DNA from: Oscillospiraceae bacterium
GTDB taxonomy: Bacteria > Bacillota > Clostridia > Oscillospirales > CAG-272
Assembly: GCA_015064885.1 (NCBI GenBank)
Contig: SVRJ01000019.1
Location: 1 to 40,750, forward strand
DNA: 40,750 nt
Direction: 5' to 3'
Below, piece after piece: positions 1 to 7,904 of this stretch. Position 1 is the first letter of the stretch. Every line of letters begins with the position of its first letter. The position numbers were made by a program, and so were the translations under genes. Under the pieces are notes generated by a model that was not told where the DNA came from, made no database searches, and was given only the letters and a program-made list of their open reading frames with translations.

Positions 1-36
1 GATGCTGTAAAGTACATTGACCCCCGTAAGGAATAA
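1..36 (+). CDS. 3' end of a probable NifU-like Fe-S scaffold protein (partial)
   Basis: The first 36 bases read as the end of an open frame, DAVKYIDPRKE then TAA, and the next gene starts 18 nt later behind a strong ribosome binding site. From memory of the family, the Fe-S cluster assembly scaffold proteins that usually sit just upstream of GGGtGRT genes end in a similar '..AVKYIDPR.E' tail. The position and the tail both suggest that protein. Only 11 residues are visible, so the identity is an inference. Confidence 0.5.
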   Translation, partial: DAVKYIDPRKE

Positions 37-54
37 TCAAGGAGGTAGTGTATA

Positions 55-1053
55 ATGGCTAAATTTGAAGGTTATGAAAGACGTGAGGCGAAGATCCTCG
101 CTGCTCTTAATGAATACGGTATCAAGTCTATCGACGAATGTAAGGAGATCTGCGACAACTACGGTATTGATCCTTACAAGATAGTTGAAGAAACACAGCC
201 TATCTGCTTTGAAAACGCAAAATGGGCATACACAGTAGGTGCTGCAATCGCAATAAAGAAGGGTTGCACAAAGGCTTCCGACGCTGCTGCAGCTATCGGT
301 ATAGGTCTTCAGTCCTTCTGTATTCCCGGTTCTGTTGCTGAAAACCGCAAGGTTGGTCTCGGCCACGGTAACCTCGGCGCAATGCTCCTCTCCGAGGAGA
401 CAGAGTGCTTCTGCTTCCTCGCAGGTCATGAATCCTTCGCCGCTGCTGAAGGCGCTATCAAGATCGCTCTCAACGCCAACAAGGTAAGAGTAAAGCCCCT
501 CCGCGTTATCCTTAACGGTCTCGGTAAGGATGCTGCTATGATCATCTCCAGAATCAACGGCTTTACATACGTTCAGACAGAGTTCGATCCTTATACCGAA
601 GAAGTTAAGGTAGTTATGGAAAAGGCATACTCCACGGGCGACAGAGCTAAGGTTAAGTGCTACGGTTCTGACAGCGTTCCCGAAGGCGTTGCTATCATGA
701 GACTTGAAAACGTTGGTGTTTCCATCACAGGTAACTCCACCAACCCGACAAGATTCCAGCATCCCGTTGCAGGTACATACAAGAAGTGGTGTAACGAAAA
801 CGGCAAGAAGTACTTCTCTGTTGCTTCGGGCGGTGGTACAGGACGTACACTCCATCCCGACAACATGGCTGCAGGTCCCGCTTCCTACGGTATGACGGAC
901 ACAATGGGCAGAATGCATGGCGACGCTCAGTTCGCAGGTTCTTCCTCTGTTCCCGCTCACGTTGAAATGATGGGTCTCATCGGTGCAGGTAACAACCCCA
1001 TGGTTGGTATGACTGTTGCTGTTGCTGTTGCTATCGAAGAAGCAAGCAAATAA
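55..1053 (+). CDS. GGGtGRT protein
   Basis: This 332-residue protein carries the motif GGGTGRT that names its family at residues 259-265, followed by LHPDN. It is Gly/Ala-rich and looks soluble, with no signal peptide or membrane segment. The start is clear: AAGGAGG lies 7 nt before the ATG. The family is found in anaerobic bacteria and archaea, has no firmly assigned biochemical role, and is usually encoded next to a NifU-like Fe-S scaffold protein. The 36-base remnant upstream fits that pairing, so a role linked to Fe-S cluster handling is likely but inferred. It probably shares a transcript with the upstream gene, because no promoter is visible in the 54 bases before it. Codon use is highly biased, with clean C- or T-ending codons, which suggests high expression. 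Confidence 0.9.
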   Translation: MAKFEGYERREAKILAALNEYGIKSIDECKEICDNYGIDPYKIVEETQPICFENAKWAYTVGAAIAIKKGCTKASDAAAAIGIGLQSFCIPGSVAENRKVGLGHGNLGAMLLSEETECFCFLAGHESFAAAEGAIKIALNANKVRVKPLRVILNGLGKDAAMIISRINGFTYVQTEFDPYTEEVKVVMEKAYSTGDRAKVKCYGSDSVPEGVAIMRLENVGVSITGNSTNPTRFQHPVAGTYKKWCNENGKKYFSVASGGGTGRTLHPDNMAAGPASYGMTDTMGRMHGDAQFAGSSSVPAHVEMMGLIGAGNNPMVGMTVAVAVAIEEASK

Positions 1054-1106
1054 TATAATTTGCGATCGCTTTTTGTAAGAGCGCACGAAAAGACTTTAAT
1101 AAAAGG

Positions 1107-1148
1107 TTAGCCCCATCATATTGAGTCAAACTCTTATGATGGGGCTAA
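1107..1148. terminator. perfect 14-bp inverted repeat after the GGGtGRT gene
   Basis: Bases 1107-1120 (TTAGCCCCATCATA) pair perfectly with 1135-1148 across a 14-nt loop. It lies 53 nt after the GGGtGRT stop and 58 nt before the PHP gene. The plus strand has no T tract after it, only TATTAACGG. On the minus strand the hairpin is followed by a T-rich run. It is probably a weak terminator or an mRNA 3'-end stabiliser. Confidence 0.55.
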
Positions 1149-1206
1149 TATTAACGGTGAAATTTATCACTCCGTTTATTTAAGATACAATCAGGAGGTT
1201 TTTATT

Positions 1207-2004
1207 ATGAGATATATCATTGACCATGATCTTCACATTCATTCACAGCTGTCAAGCTGCTCAAGACATCCTCAGCAAACTAACACAACTATTTTAGATT
1301 ACGCCAAAGAAATCGGACTTCGACATATCTGCCTGACCGATCATTTTTGGGACGAGAAGGTTCCCGGAGCAAGCAAATGGTATGCACCTCAGAATTACGA
1401 ACACCTTTCCAAGGCACTTCCGCTTCCCGAGGACAGCGAGGTAAGATTTGATTTCGGTTGCGAAACGGATTTTGACCGCTTCATGACGCTGGGAATTTCG
1501 CGTGAAACTATGGATAAGTTCGCATTTATCATCGTTCCTACAAGCCATCTGCACATGACGGGCTTTACTATGGACAAGAGTATTACTAAAGCGACGGACA
1601 TCGCTAAGCTTTACATGGAACGCAACCACGCGCTTTTGGATATGGATCTCCCGTTTGAAAAAATAGGTTTGGCTCATTTCACCTGTGGACTTATGGCATC
1701 AAACTGCGAAGGCAGCCGTGATGACATTCTGAACGCTATCACCGATAATCAGTACGCTGAATTTTTTGAAAGAGTTGCAGCTAAAGGAATGGGAGTTGAA
1801 CTCAACACACCCCTTAGTGATTGCTCTTCGGAAACGGCTTTACGACCCTATCGCATTGCTTTGGACTGTGGATGTAAATTCTATCTCGGTTCTGACGCAC
1901 ATAATCCCGACGGACTCATGCGCGCCCTCGCCCGCTTCGAGGCAATGGTAGACGCGCTGAACCTTACCGAAAACGATAAGTTTGCTTTCGTTGCCCGCGG
2001 ATAA
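1207..2004 (+). CDS. PHP-domain phosphoesterase, histidinol-phosphatase-like
   Basis: This 265-residue protein is a complete PHP (polymerase and histidinol phosphatase) domain. The metal-binding motifs can be seen in order: DLHIHS (H10, H12), LTDHF (D45, H46), GCETDFD, a SHLH stretch, GLAHF, GVELN and LGSDAH (D230, H232). Such stand-alone proteins are metal-dependent phosphoesterases. Many are annotated as histidinol-phosphatase, but no histidine biosynthesis genes lie nearby, so the substrate is unknown. CAGGAGG lies 9 nt before the ATG. The gene is cytosolic, with no signal peptide. It is followed by a 94-nt gap and then a second phosphatase (HAD) on the same strand. Confidence 0.85.
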   Translation: MRYIIDHDLHIHSQLSSCSRHPQQTNTTILDYAKEIGLRHICLTDHFWDEKVPGASKWYAPQNYEHLSKALPLPEDSEVRFDFGCETDFDRFMTLGISRETMDKFAFIIVPTSHLHMTGFTMDKSITKATDIAKLYMERNHALLDMDLPFEKIGLAHFTCGLMASNCEGSRDDILNAITDNQYAEFFERVAAKGMGVELNTPLSDCSSETALRPYRIALDCGCKFYLGSDAHNPDGLMRALARFEAMVDALNLTENDKFAFVARG

Positions 2005-2098
2005 AGCGTGTAGTCTTTCACCTCACAACATATACGGCTCCGCAATAAAATAATACTCAGGATCACAAATTCGATTTTAACTTTAAAGAGGCTTTAAT

Positions 2099-2725
2099 AT
2101 GATAAACACAGTTGTTCTTGACATAGGAAACGTTCTTGTAACCTTCTATTCTGATATTTATGTATCACAGTTCATAACTAAGAAAGGTGAGATAGATTAT
2201 TTCAATCACATATGTTTTCGTAGCGAGGAGTGGGTAGCCGGTGACTACGGAACTATGACAAGAAACGAGATAATAGATGCAATATGCAAAAAATACCCGG
2301 ATGACGCAGAAACAGTTCATACCCTTATGGATAACTGCGATGATATGCTCAGGCCTTCAAAGCAGAATACCGACATCGTAAAAAGACTTTCTGAAGCCGG
2401 TGTTGAGGTATATTACCTTTCTAACACAAATGAGCATGCTTTTGAATATATGAGCAAAACGTTTGAAATATTCAAATACATGAAAGGCGGAATTGCGTCA
2501 TATCAGGATGGAGTGGTAAAACCCGGGCGTGAGATATTCGAGTTGTTTCTTTCGCGCTACGGAAAGAAAGCGGAGGAATGCGTTTTCGCTGACGACTCGC
2601 CGCGAAATACAGCTTCCGCGCGTATGCTCGGATACAATACGATAACGCTTAAGAACATGGAGGATCTCGGAAAAGAATTATCAAAGTTTCCCGAGCTTGC
2701 GAAAATAATAGCCAAAAACCACTGA
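2099..2725 (+). CDS. HAD-family phosphatase (YihX-like)
   Basis: This 208-residue haloacid-dehalogenase-family hydrolase has motif I as DIGNVLV (nucleophile D8), motif II SNTNE (S108), the motif III lysine in VVKPG (K141) and the acidic motif IV FADDSPRN (D165, D166). The DxGN form of motif I, in place of DxD, is normal for the YihX/epoxide-hydrolase-like branch of HAD enzymes, which dephosphorylate small sugar phosphates. The helical cap lies between motifs I and II at roughly residues 15-95. AGAGG lies upstream of the ATG. It closes the first plus-strand block and is followed at once by a bidirectional terminator. The substrate cannot be read from the sequence. Confidence 0.85.
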   Translation: MINTVVLDIGNVLVTFYSDIYVSQFITKKGEIDYFNHICFRSEEWVAGDYGTMTRNEIIDAICKKYPDDAETVHTLMDNCDDMLRPSKQNTDIVKRLSEAGVEVYYLSNTNEHAFEYMSKTFEIFKYMKGGIASYQDGVVKPGREIFELFLSRYGKKAEECVFADDSPRNTASARMLGYNTITLKNMEDLGKELSKFPELAKIIAKNH

Positions 2726-2730
2726 CAGCA

Positions 2731-2781
2731 AAAAAGCAAAATCACCTATATACGGTTATGCCGTGTATAGGTGATCTTTTA
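2731..2781. terminator. bidirectional rho-independent terminator
   Basis: Bases 2741-2755 pair with 2761-2775 as a 15-bp stem with one G-U pair and a 5-nt loop. CTTTTAT follows on the plus strand and TTTGCTTTTTT on the minus strand. It sits between the convergent HAD and PurF-like genes and can serve both. Confidence 0.88.
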
Positions 2782-2791
2782 TATTTATAAA

Positions 2792-4204
2792 TTATTCTTT
2801 TCCCGTCCAGCAATAAGTACAAAGCTTTGAGTGGTCTATTCCTATAGAATCAAGCATATCATCGAGGCGGAGATACGCAAGTGACGTAAAGTGAAGTTTT
2901 TGTCTGATTACCTCGATCATATTCTTGTATTTTTCACTATCGGGATCGGTATACTGAGAAACAATAGCGTCATCCGGATCACAGCCTTCAAGTTCTTTTA
3001 TTGCCCTTCTTGTCATAAGCTCCATTACGGACGTTGAACGAGAGAAATTAAGATATTTACACGCAAACATAACAGGTGGGCAGCCTGTTCTTATATGTAC
3101 CTCTTTAGCTCCGCTGTTATAGAGGAATTCTGTAGTTTCGCTGAGCTGAGTTCCTCGCACGATAGAGTCGTCTATAAGAAGAAGACTCTTCCCTTCTATA
3201 AGATCATGTATCGGAATAAGCTTCATCTTGGCTATAAGATTACGCTTTGTCTGTATTCCGGGCATAAATGAGCGAGGCCAAGTGGGCGTGTATTTTACAA
3301 ACGGTCTTGTGTAATGTATTCCCGACGCATTTGCGTATCCGACGGCATGAGCGATTCCTGAATCCGGAATTCCGGCAACTGTATCGGGCGTGACCTTTCC
3401 TTTATCTCTTTCGGCAAGGCACTTTCCGCAATTATAGCGCATGAGCTCAACGCTGGTTCCCTCATATGAGGATGAAGGATAGCCGTAATATACCCAAAGG
3501 AATGTGCATATTTTCATATCGTTTTCGGGAGATACAAGCGTTTTTAAATTCTCGGAGTCAAAAACCACTACCTCACCGGGAGCAAGTTCCTTATAATCGG
3601 TATATCCGAGGTTAAGATACGCATAACTCTCAAAGCTTGCGCAGAAGCCCTCCTCCTTGTGCCCTATAACTACAGGGGTTCTTCCGAGACGGTCGCGGAC
3701 CGCATAGATTCCTTTAGGTGTGAGAATGAGCATACTCATAGAACCGTCAATAATTTCCTGAGCATATCGTATACCTTCGATAAAATTATCCTTTTGATTT
3801 ATCAATGCGGCTACAAGCTCAGTCTGATTTATGGCTCCGTTTTGCATTTCAAAGAAATGCGTTTTTTTACTGATGATATTTTTTACGATCTCTTCCGAAT
3901 TATTTATTCTTCCTACTGTTGTTATAGCAAAAGAACCGTGATGCGATCTTACCAGAATAGGCTGTGCTTCAAAGTCAGAAATACATCCTACACCGAAATT
4001 TCCCCTCATTTCTTCAAAATCCTTTATGAATTTTGTTCTGAACGGAGAACTTTCAATATCGTGAATAGATTTATCAAAGCCATTTTCAAAATCATAGACA
4101 GCCATTCCGGCACGGCGGGTGCCGAGATGTGAATGATAGTCTATTCCGAAAAACAAATCGAATACGCAGTCTTCTTTTGTTGCTACACCAAAAAATCCAC
4201 CCAT
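2792..4204 (-). CDS. PurF-like amidophosphoribosyltransferase lacking the N-terminal nucleophile Cys
   Basis: This 470-residue protein has the full two-domain layout of amidophosphoribosyltransferase: an Ntn-hydrolase glutaminase-like domain (about 1-235) and a type I phosphoribosyltransferase domain. The PRPP loop is intact (LLLIDDSIVRGTQ, with DDSIVRGTQ at 345-353). True PurF begins MCG, and the Cys exposed after Met removal is the glutaminase nucleophile. Here the N terminus is MGGFFG, so that Cys is Gly, and the usual LQHRGQES stretch reads HLGTRRAGM. The start is secure: GGAAGG lies upstream, and the sequence before it is AT-rich and not protein-like. Database relatives with this MGGFFG start exist in Clostridia and Bacteroidetes and are annotated as PurF paralogues. 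It may use ammonia, or do something else. The C terminus has a CTYC motif. It is monocistronic with its own promoter. Confidence 0.82.
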   Translation of the reverse strand: MGGFFGVATKEDCVFDLFFGIDYHSHLGTRRAGMAVYDFENGFDKSIHDIESSPFRTKFIKDFEEMRGNFGVGCISDFEAQPILVRSHHGSFAITTVGRINNSEEIVKNIISKKTHFFEMQNGAINQTELVAALINQKDNFIEGIRYAQEIIDGSMSMLILTPKGIYAVRDRLGRTPVVIGHKEEGFCASFESYAYLNLGYTDYKELAPGEVVVFDSENLKTLVSPENDMKICTFLWVYYGYPSSSYEGTSVELMRYNCGKCLAERDKGKVTPDTVAGIPDSGIAHAVGYANASGIHYTRPFVKYTPTWPRSFMPGIQTKRNLIAKMKLIPIHDLIEGKSLLLIDDSIVRGTQLSETTEFLYNSGAKEVHIRTGCPPVMFACKYLNFSRSTSVMELMTRRAIKELEGCDPDDAIVSQYTDPDSEKYKNMIEVIRQKLHFTSLAYLRLDDMLDSIGIDHSKLCTYCWTGKE

Positions 4205-4235
4205 ACAGTTTTCCTTCCGAAAAAAATATATAAAT

Positions 4236-4264
4236 ATTATATCATAAAATTCTTCTTTTTGCAA
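4236..4264 (-). promoter_or_regulatory. promoter of the PurF-like gene
   Basis: On the minus strand, TTGCAA (4259-4264) and TATAAT (4236-4241) are separated by 17 nt, with a TGn extension before the -10. The ATG lies 32 nt downstream. No PurR box is visible. Confidence 0.8.
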
Positions 4265-4314
4265 TCGGCATTTTAAATAAATATTGCGTGTTTTTTTATA
4301 AAAAATATAAATAT

Positions 4315-4358
4315 CAAAATAAGCGAAGCTTTACCGTAATAAAACCTCGCTTGTTTTT
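4315..4358 (-). terminator. weak hairpin after the DUF6054-like gene
   Basis: AAGCGA and TCGCTT form a 6-bp stem just past the last gene of the fhs operon. The T run that follows is better on the plus strand (GTTTTTTATTTT) than on the minus strand. It probably ends the operon transcript, but it is weak. Confidence 0.4.
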
Positions 4359-4693
4359 TATTTTAAATCGTCAAGTGCCGAGACTACGGTGTCCAGAAAG
4401 GCTTCCTCGCCTATTGTATTAAGCTTGAAAAAGGTAGCCTGACTTCCGCCGGAAGTTATAAAGGTAACAGTGTATCTGTTATCTTTGCCGAAGAGAAAAA
4501 CAGACATACTTACACGGTTTCCGCCCGTATAGCTATAGCGTTCGTACACTCTCATCGCAGAAACGTATCCGTCCTCAGAGCAAAGAACTCCGTCCTCATA
4601 GGATGCGCTGAAGCTCCCGTCAAGGATAGCGGAATCTATTCTTTCAAGTATTGACTTATAATTGCCCGAAAAAGACATGCTGTGTTTAGCCAT
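4358..4693 (-). CDS. small conserved protein, DUF6054-like
   Basis: This 111-residue soluble protein has no signal peptide or membrane segment. The ATG at 4693 is chosen because AAGGAG sits just upstream; the frame stays open about 9 codons further. Recognisable stretches are RVYERYSY, GGNRVSMSV and ITSGGSQATFFK near the C-terminal half. From memory these match the DUF6054 family of Firmicutes, which has no known function. It is the last gene of the fhs-to-rpe operon, 23 nt after rpe. The SGGSQA segment is Gly/Ser-rich and may be a loop that binds something, but no catalytic motif is evident. Confidence 0.65.
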   Translation of the reverse strand: MAKHSMSFSGNYKSILERIDSAILDGSFSASYEDGVLCSEDGYVSAMRVYERYSYTGGNRVSMSVFLFGKDNRYTVTFITSGGSQATFFKLNTIGEEAFLDTVVSALDDLK

Positions 4694-4716
4694 ATATATC
4701 TCCTTGATACGAAAAA

Positions 4717-5400
4717 TCAACCGATGAACGGGTGTTCTTTTACCTTGGTCTTGAGTGTGCTGACGACCGCTTTAGGCCTTTGCGTGCGAAAAATCGCGCT
4801 TCCCGCAACGAACACGTCGGCTCCCGCCGCGCTTGCGCGCCAAATAGTATCTTCATTTATTCCACCGTCAACCTCTATTCTGAGATTGAGACCTGCCGAG
4901 AGCGCAGCTCTTCTGAGAGGAGCTACCTTATCTATTGTTGCAGGAATAAGCGACTGTCCTCCAAATCCCGGTTCAACAGTCATTACAAGAACCATATCCA
5001 CAAGCGAGAGATACGGAAGTATACACTCATATGAGGTCTTCGGGGATATCGCAAGACCCACACCGCACTTTCTTTCCCTTATTGATCTTAAGACGTCAAG
5101 CAGCATTTCCTCGTCGCCGTTGAAAGCCTCATAATGCACGGTAATACTGTCTGCACCGGCGTTTATAAAGGTATCTATGTGCTTCCAAGGAGACGTTATC
5201 ATAAGATGTACGTCAAACAAAAGTTTTGAAAGTGGGCGAAGGGTGGATACCACGCTCGGACCGAAGGAAATATTCGGGACAAAATTTCCGTCCATGATAT
5301 CAATATGTAAGTAGGATACTCCGGCATTTTCAACCTTTGCTACCTCTTCACCGAGCCTTGATATATCTGCCGCAAGAATAGATGGTGCTATATAAAACAT
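4717..5400 (-). CDS. rpe: ribulose-phosphate 3-epimerase
   Basis: This 227-residue TIM-barrel enzyme interconverts ribulose 5-phosphate and xylulose 5-phosphate in the pentose phosphate pathway. Family motifs are all present: APSILAAD at the N terminus, HIDIMDGNFVPNISFGP with catalytic Asp and metal-binding His, DVHLMI, VEPGFGGQ and EVDGGI with the second catalytic Asp. The length is normal. CGGAGG lies before the ATG. It is 19 nt behind ispF in the same operon as rpiB, so two pentose-phosphate isomerases are co-transcribed with two MEP-pathway genes. Both pathways supply or use pyruvate/glyceraldehyde 3-phosphate-linked metabolites. Confidence 0.96.
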   Translation of the reverse strand: MFYIAPSILAADISRLGEEVAKVENAGVSYLHIDIMDGNFVPNISFGPSVVSTLRPLSKLLFDVHLMITSPWKHIDTFINAGADSITVHYEAFNGDEEMLLDVLRSIRERKCGVGLAISPKTSYECILPYLSLVDMVLVMTVEPGFGGQSLIPATIDKVAPLRRAALSAGLNLRIEVDGGINEDTIWRASAAGADVFVAGSAIFRTQRPKAVVSTLKTKVKEHPFIG

Positions 5401-5419
5401 AATTTACCTCCGCTTAGGT

Positions 5420-5887
5420 TTAATTTATAAGGCATACTGCATGAGCGGCTATACCGAGTTTCTCACCGGTAAACCCGAGCTTTTCTTCGGTGGTCGCTTT
5501 TACACTGACGCAGGATACGTCAACATCAATTGCCTTTGCTATATTTTCTCTCATATTTTGAATATGAGGAGCGAGCTTTGGTGCCTGTGCTATAACTGTG
5601 GCGTCAACGTTAACGACAGAAAAGCCGTTCTCTTTTAAGTGCTCTGCTACTTTTTTGAGTAGAACGAGACTATCTGCACCGAGATAAGCCGGATCGTTAT
5701 CCGGAAAAAGCTTTCCTATATCACCGAGAGCGGCGGCGCCGAGCAAAGAATCGGATATGGCATGAAGCAGAACGTCGGCGTCCGAATGACCGAGAAGTCC
5801 TTTTTCGTAGTTTATCTCAACTCCGCCTAAAATAAGCTTTCTGCCTTCTACGAGTCTGTGAACGTCATAACCGTGTCCTATTCTCAT
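5420..5887 (-). CDS. ispF: 2-C-methyl-D-erythritol 2,4-cyclodiphosphate synthase
   Basis: This 155-residue enzyme catalyses the fifth MEP-pathway step, cyclising CDP-methylerythritol phosphate to ME-2,4-cPP with loss of CMP. Motifs are RIGHGYDVH at the N terminus (zinc-binding Asp and His), [23 protein letters not shown], and the C-terminal [11 protein letters not shown] segment. The start at 5887 is preferred over a frame-open site 12 codons upstream because CGGAGG precedes it and the family starts exactly there. The start lies 1 nt after the ispD stop, so the two are translationally linked. IspD and IspF are fused in some bacteria; here they are separate but adjacent. Confidence 0.96.
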   Translation of the reverse strand: MRIGHGYDVHRLVEGRKLILGGVEINYEKGLLGHSDADVLLHAISDSLLGAAALGDIGKLFPDNDPAYLGADSLVLLKKVAEHLKENGFSVVNVDATVIAQAPKLAPHIQNMRENIAKAIDVDVSCVSVKATTEEKLGFTGEKLGIAAHAVCLIN

Positions 5888-5888
5888 A

Positions 5889-6677
5889 TCAGCCTCCGAT
5901 CGAAGGAGATGACTTTCCTTCACGCTTTCGTATTATCATCAAGGCGGTTTCTATATCCTCGGGGCAGGTTATTTTTATATTATCCCTTCCGACGTCGACG
6001 AGCTTTACCTTTCGTTTTATATTCTCAACGAGCGAACAGTCGTCTGTTGCGGCAAAATTGTTTTCTTTTGCATAGTAAGCTGCCGCTCGGTAAAGAGGAA
6101 GCTTAAAAATCTGCGGTGTCTGCGCAAAGCAGCAAACGTCTCTGTCATGTGTTCCTGTGATAAATCCCGCCTTATCCGCTATTTTTACCGTGTCGTAGGA
6201 ACGCGAAACGGCACACGCAGCATCAAAATCGAATGCCATTCTGCACACCTTATCAACCATTTCAGTAGTGGTAAGAGGTCTTGCTCCGTCTGCGATAGCT
6301 ACGAATTCACATTTTTCGTCAACCTTTTCAACTCCGCAGAGTACGGAATCCTGTCTTGTTGCGCCTCCGCATACGACTTTTTTCAGCTTTGTGAAGGAAT
6401 ATATTCTCTTATAGTCCTCATATCTCGGCTTGTCTCCCTCTCTGGCGACAATTATTATTTCCTTGATATACTCTGAGTTCTGATATGCGGATATAGCTCT
6501 TGCAACAACGTCCATTCCGTCAAGGTCCATAAACTGTTTTGGAGTTTCCGCCCCCATACGGGTAGATGAGCCTGCAGCTACGATAATTGCGGAAAAGAAA
6601 GCTTTTTCGGGAATCCTCCCATTAAATGCTCTGAGAACAGAAGCGATCTTTCCGATCTTTTTTTCATTTACGTTCAT
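5889..6677 (-). CDS. ispD: 2-C-methyl-D-erythritol 4-phosphate cytidylyltransferase
   Basis: This 262-residue protein transfers CMP from CTP to MEP, the third step of the MEP isoprenoid pathway. The CTP-binding motif [13 protein letters not shown] is followed by TPKQF, then [14 protein letters not shown] and the C-terminal [13 protein letters not shown]. The usual enzyme starts at about the AIIVAAG strand. Here about 26 extra residues (from MNVNEKK) precede it. The ATG at 6677 has CGGAGA upstream. A GTG at 6728 that overlaps the rpiB stop is also in frame but has no visible ribosome binding site. The extension is therefore probably real, and its function is unknown. Confidence 0.93.
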   Translation of the reverse strand: MNVNEKKIGKIASVLRAFNGRIPEKAFFSAIIVAAGSSTRMGAETPKQFMDLDGMDVVARAISAYQNSEYIKEIIIVAREGDKPRYEDYKRIYSFTKLKKVVCGGATRQDSVLCGVEKVDEKCEFVAIADGARPLTTTEMVDKVCRMAFDFDAACAVSRSYDTVKIADKAGFITGTHDRDVCCFAQTPQIFKLPLYRAAAYYAKENNFAATDDCSLVENIKRKVKLVDVGRDNIKITCPEDIETALMIIRKREGKSSPSIGG

Positions 6678-6724
6678 AAAATCTCCGTTTGCCGGAATTG
6701 GCATGTATTTTTCCGTTTTATAGA

Positions 6725-7174
6725 TCACTCTACGCCATTTTCAAACATAGCGATCCTTCTCTTATGCTTTCCGCCCTCAAATTCTGCACCAAGATATGCA
6801 TCGACGATATCGAGGGCAAGACCTTCCCCTACAACTCGCTCACCGAAGCAAAGAACGTTTGCATCGTTATGCACTCTTGTAAGGCGCGCGCTGAAGGTAT
6901 CAGAGCAGCAAGCGGCCCTTATTCCTTTATACTTATTTGCAGCCATGCTCATGCCTACGCCTGTTCCGCAGACAAGTATGCCGAGGTCTGCATCTCCGCT
7001 TTGAAGAGTCTTGCACACCTTTTCCGCAAATACAGGGTAGTCACAGCTTTCGGAAGAATCTGTTCCTACGTTAATTACGTTAAAACCTTTTTCGGTAAGA
7101 TAAGCGCAAACCTTTTCCTTGAGAAGATAGCCTGCATGGTCTGCTCCGATTACGATAGTTCTTTTAGTGTTCAT
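6725..7174 (-). CDS. rpiB: ribose 5-phosphate isomerase B
   Basis: This 149-residue member of the RpiB/LacA/LacB family interconverts ribose 5-phosphate and ribulose 5-phosphate. Evidence is the N-terminal IGADHAGY, the active-site Cys in LVCGTGVGMS, the conserved NKYKGIRAA, and RVHNDANVL with the catalytic His. LacA/LacB subunits of galactose 6-phosphate isomerase share this fold, but the single gene next to rpe and the CGTG motif favour RpiB. TAGAGG lies upstream of the ATG. The gene follows tsaB by 18 nt. Confidence 0.94.
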   Translation of the reverse strand: MNTKRTIVIGADHAGYLLKEKVCAYLTEKGFNVINVGTDSSESCDYPVFAEKVCKTLQSGDADLGILVCGTGVGMSMAANKYKGIRAACCSDTFSARLTRVHNDANVLCFGERVVGEGLALDIVDAYLGAEFEGGKHKRRIAMFENGVE

Positions 7175-7192
7175 GTTTTTTCCTCTAATTTT

Positions 7193-7891
7193 TTATTTAT
7201 TAATTCGTTCAAGTCTTTCTCTCTCGGCTTGAGATGGTTTAAGATACGTAGGTGAAAGCTCTGTTGCATATGATACGCCCTCACTCTGCATCTTGTCAAA
7301 AGCCGCAAGCGCCACGGACGGTGCGCTCGGATAGAGTAAAAGCTGATTGTCGACGGGTACACTCAGTCTTGTAAAAACATTTCTCAGTACTACCGTACCG
7401 TCTCCGCAGAACAACACGTTTTCGTCGTGCTGTAAAAGTATTTCCTCAAGCTCCGAGGCTTGCATTGATGAATCATCGGTAAGTCTCATCGGCTTCCCGT
7501 CAACAATACGGAACAATGCAAAATATACCTCGTTCCGTCTTGCGTTTAGTGACGGACATACAAGTGCGCCTTCTCTGTCCTTGAAGTTATAGGCGAGAGC
7601 AAGTAAAGACGAAACACCTACTGTAGGAATATTGTTTCCAAACGCAAGTCCTTTTGCAGTTGCAACACCTATTCTGAGACCGGTAAACGACCCCGGGCCG
7701 ACCGTCACCGCAAGCATATCTATCTTATCGCATCCAATGCCCGAATAATTGAGCACTGCGTCTATCAGCGGAAGAAGTGTTGAAGAATGAGTTCTTTTAA
7801 GATTTCCGCTAAATGAAGATATAATTGTTTTGTCTTCACACAGAGCCACGGAAACTGTATCCGCGGTAGTATCCATTGATAATATTTTCAT
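7193..7891 (-). CDS. tsaB: tRNA threonylcarbamoyladenosine biosynthesis protein TsaB
   Basis: This 232-residue ASKHA-fold protein is the scaffold partner of TsaD in the complex that makes t6A37 on ANN-decoding tRNAs. It begins ILSMDTTADTVSVAL and has the hallmark VGPGSFTGLRIG followed by AKGLA. The C-terminal half is the variable lobe. Length matches the family. It is 13 nt behind tsaE. The catalytic subunit TsaD is not in this window, so it must be encoded elsewhere. The order tsaE-tsaB is standard in Firmicutes, usually followed by rimI and tsaD; here rpiB follows instead. Confidence 0.95.
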   Translation of the reverse strand: MKILSMDTTADTVSVALCEDKTIISSFSGNLKRTHSSTLLPLIDAVLNYSGIGCDKIDMLAVTVGPGSFTGLRIGVATAKGLAFGNNIPTVGVSSLLALAYNFKDREGALVCPSLNARRNEVYFALFRIVDGKPMRLTDDSSMQASELEEILLQHDENVLFCGDGTVVLRNVFTRLSVPVDNQLLLYPSAPSVALAAFDKMQSEGVSYATELSPTYLKPSQAERERLERINK

Positions 7892-7904
7892 CCGATTCCC
7901 TTTA

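Noticed and set aside
37-1086. Long open frame of 349 codons on the minus strand across the GGGtGRT gene
   Set aside because: It is the mirror of a highly codon-biased gene, is rich in Cys, Ser and Val without any family motif, and has no ribosome binding site.
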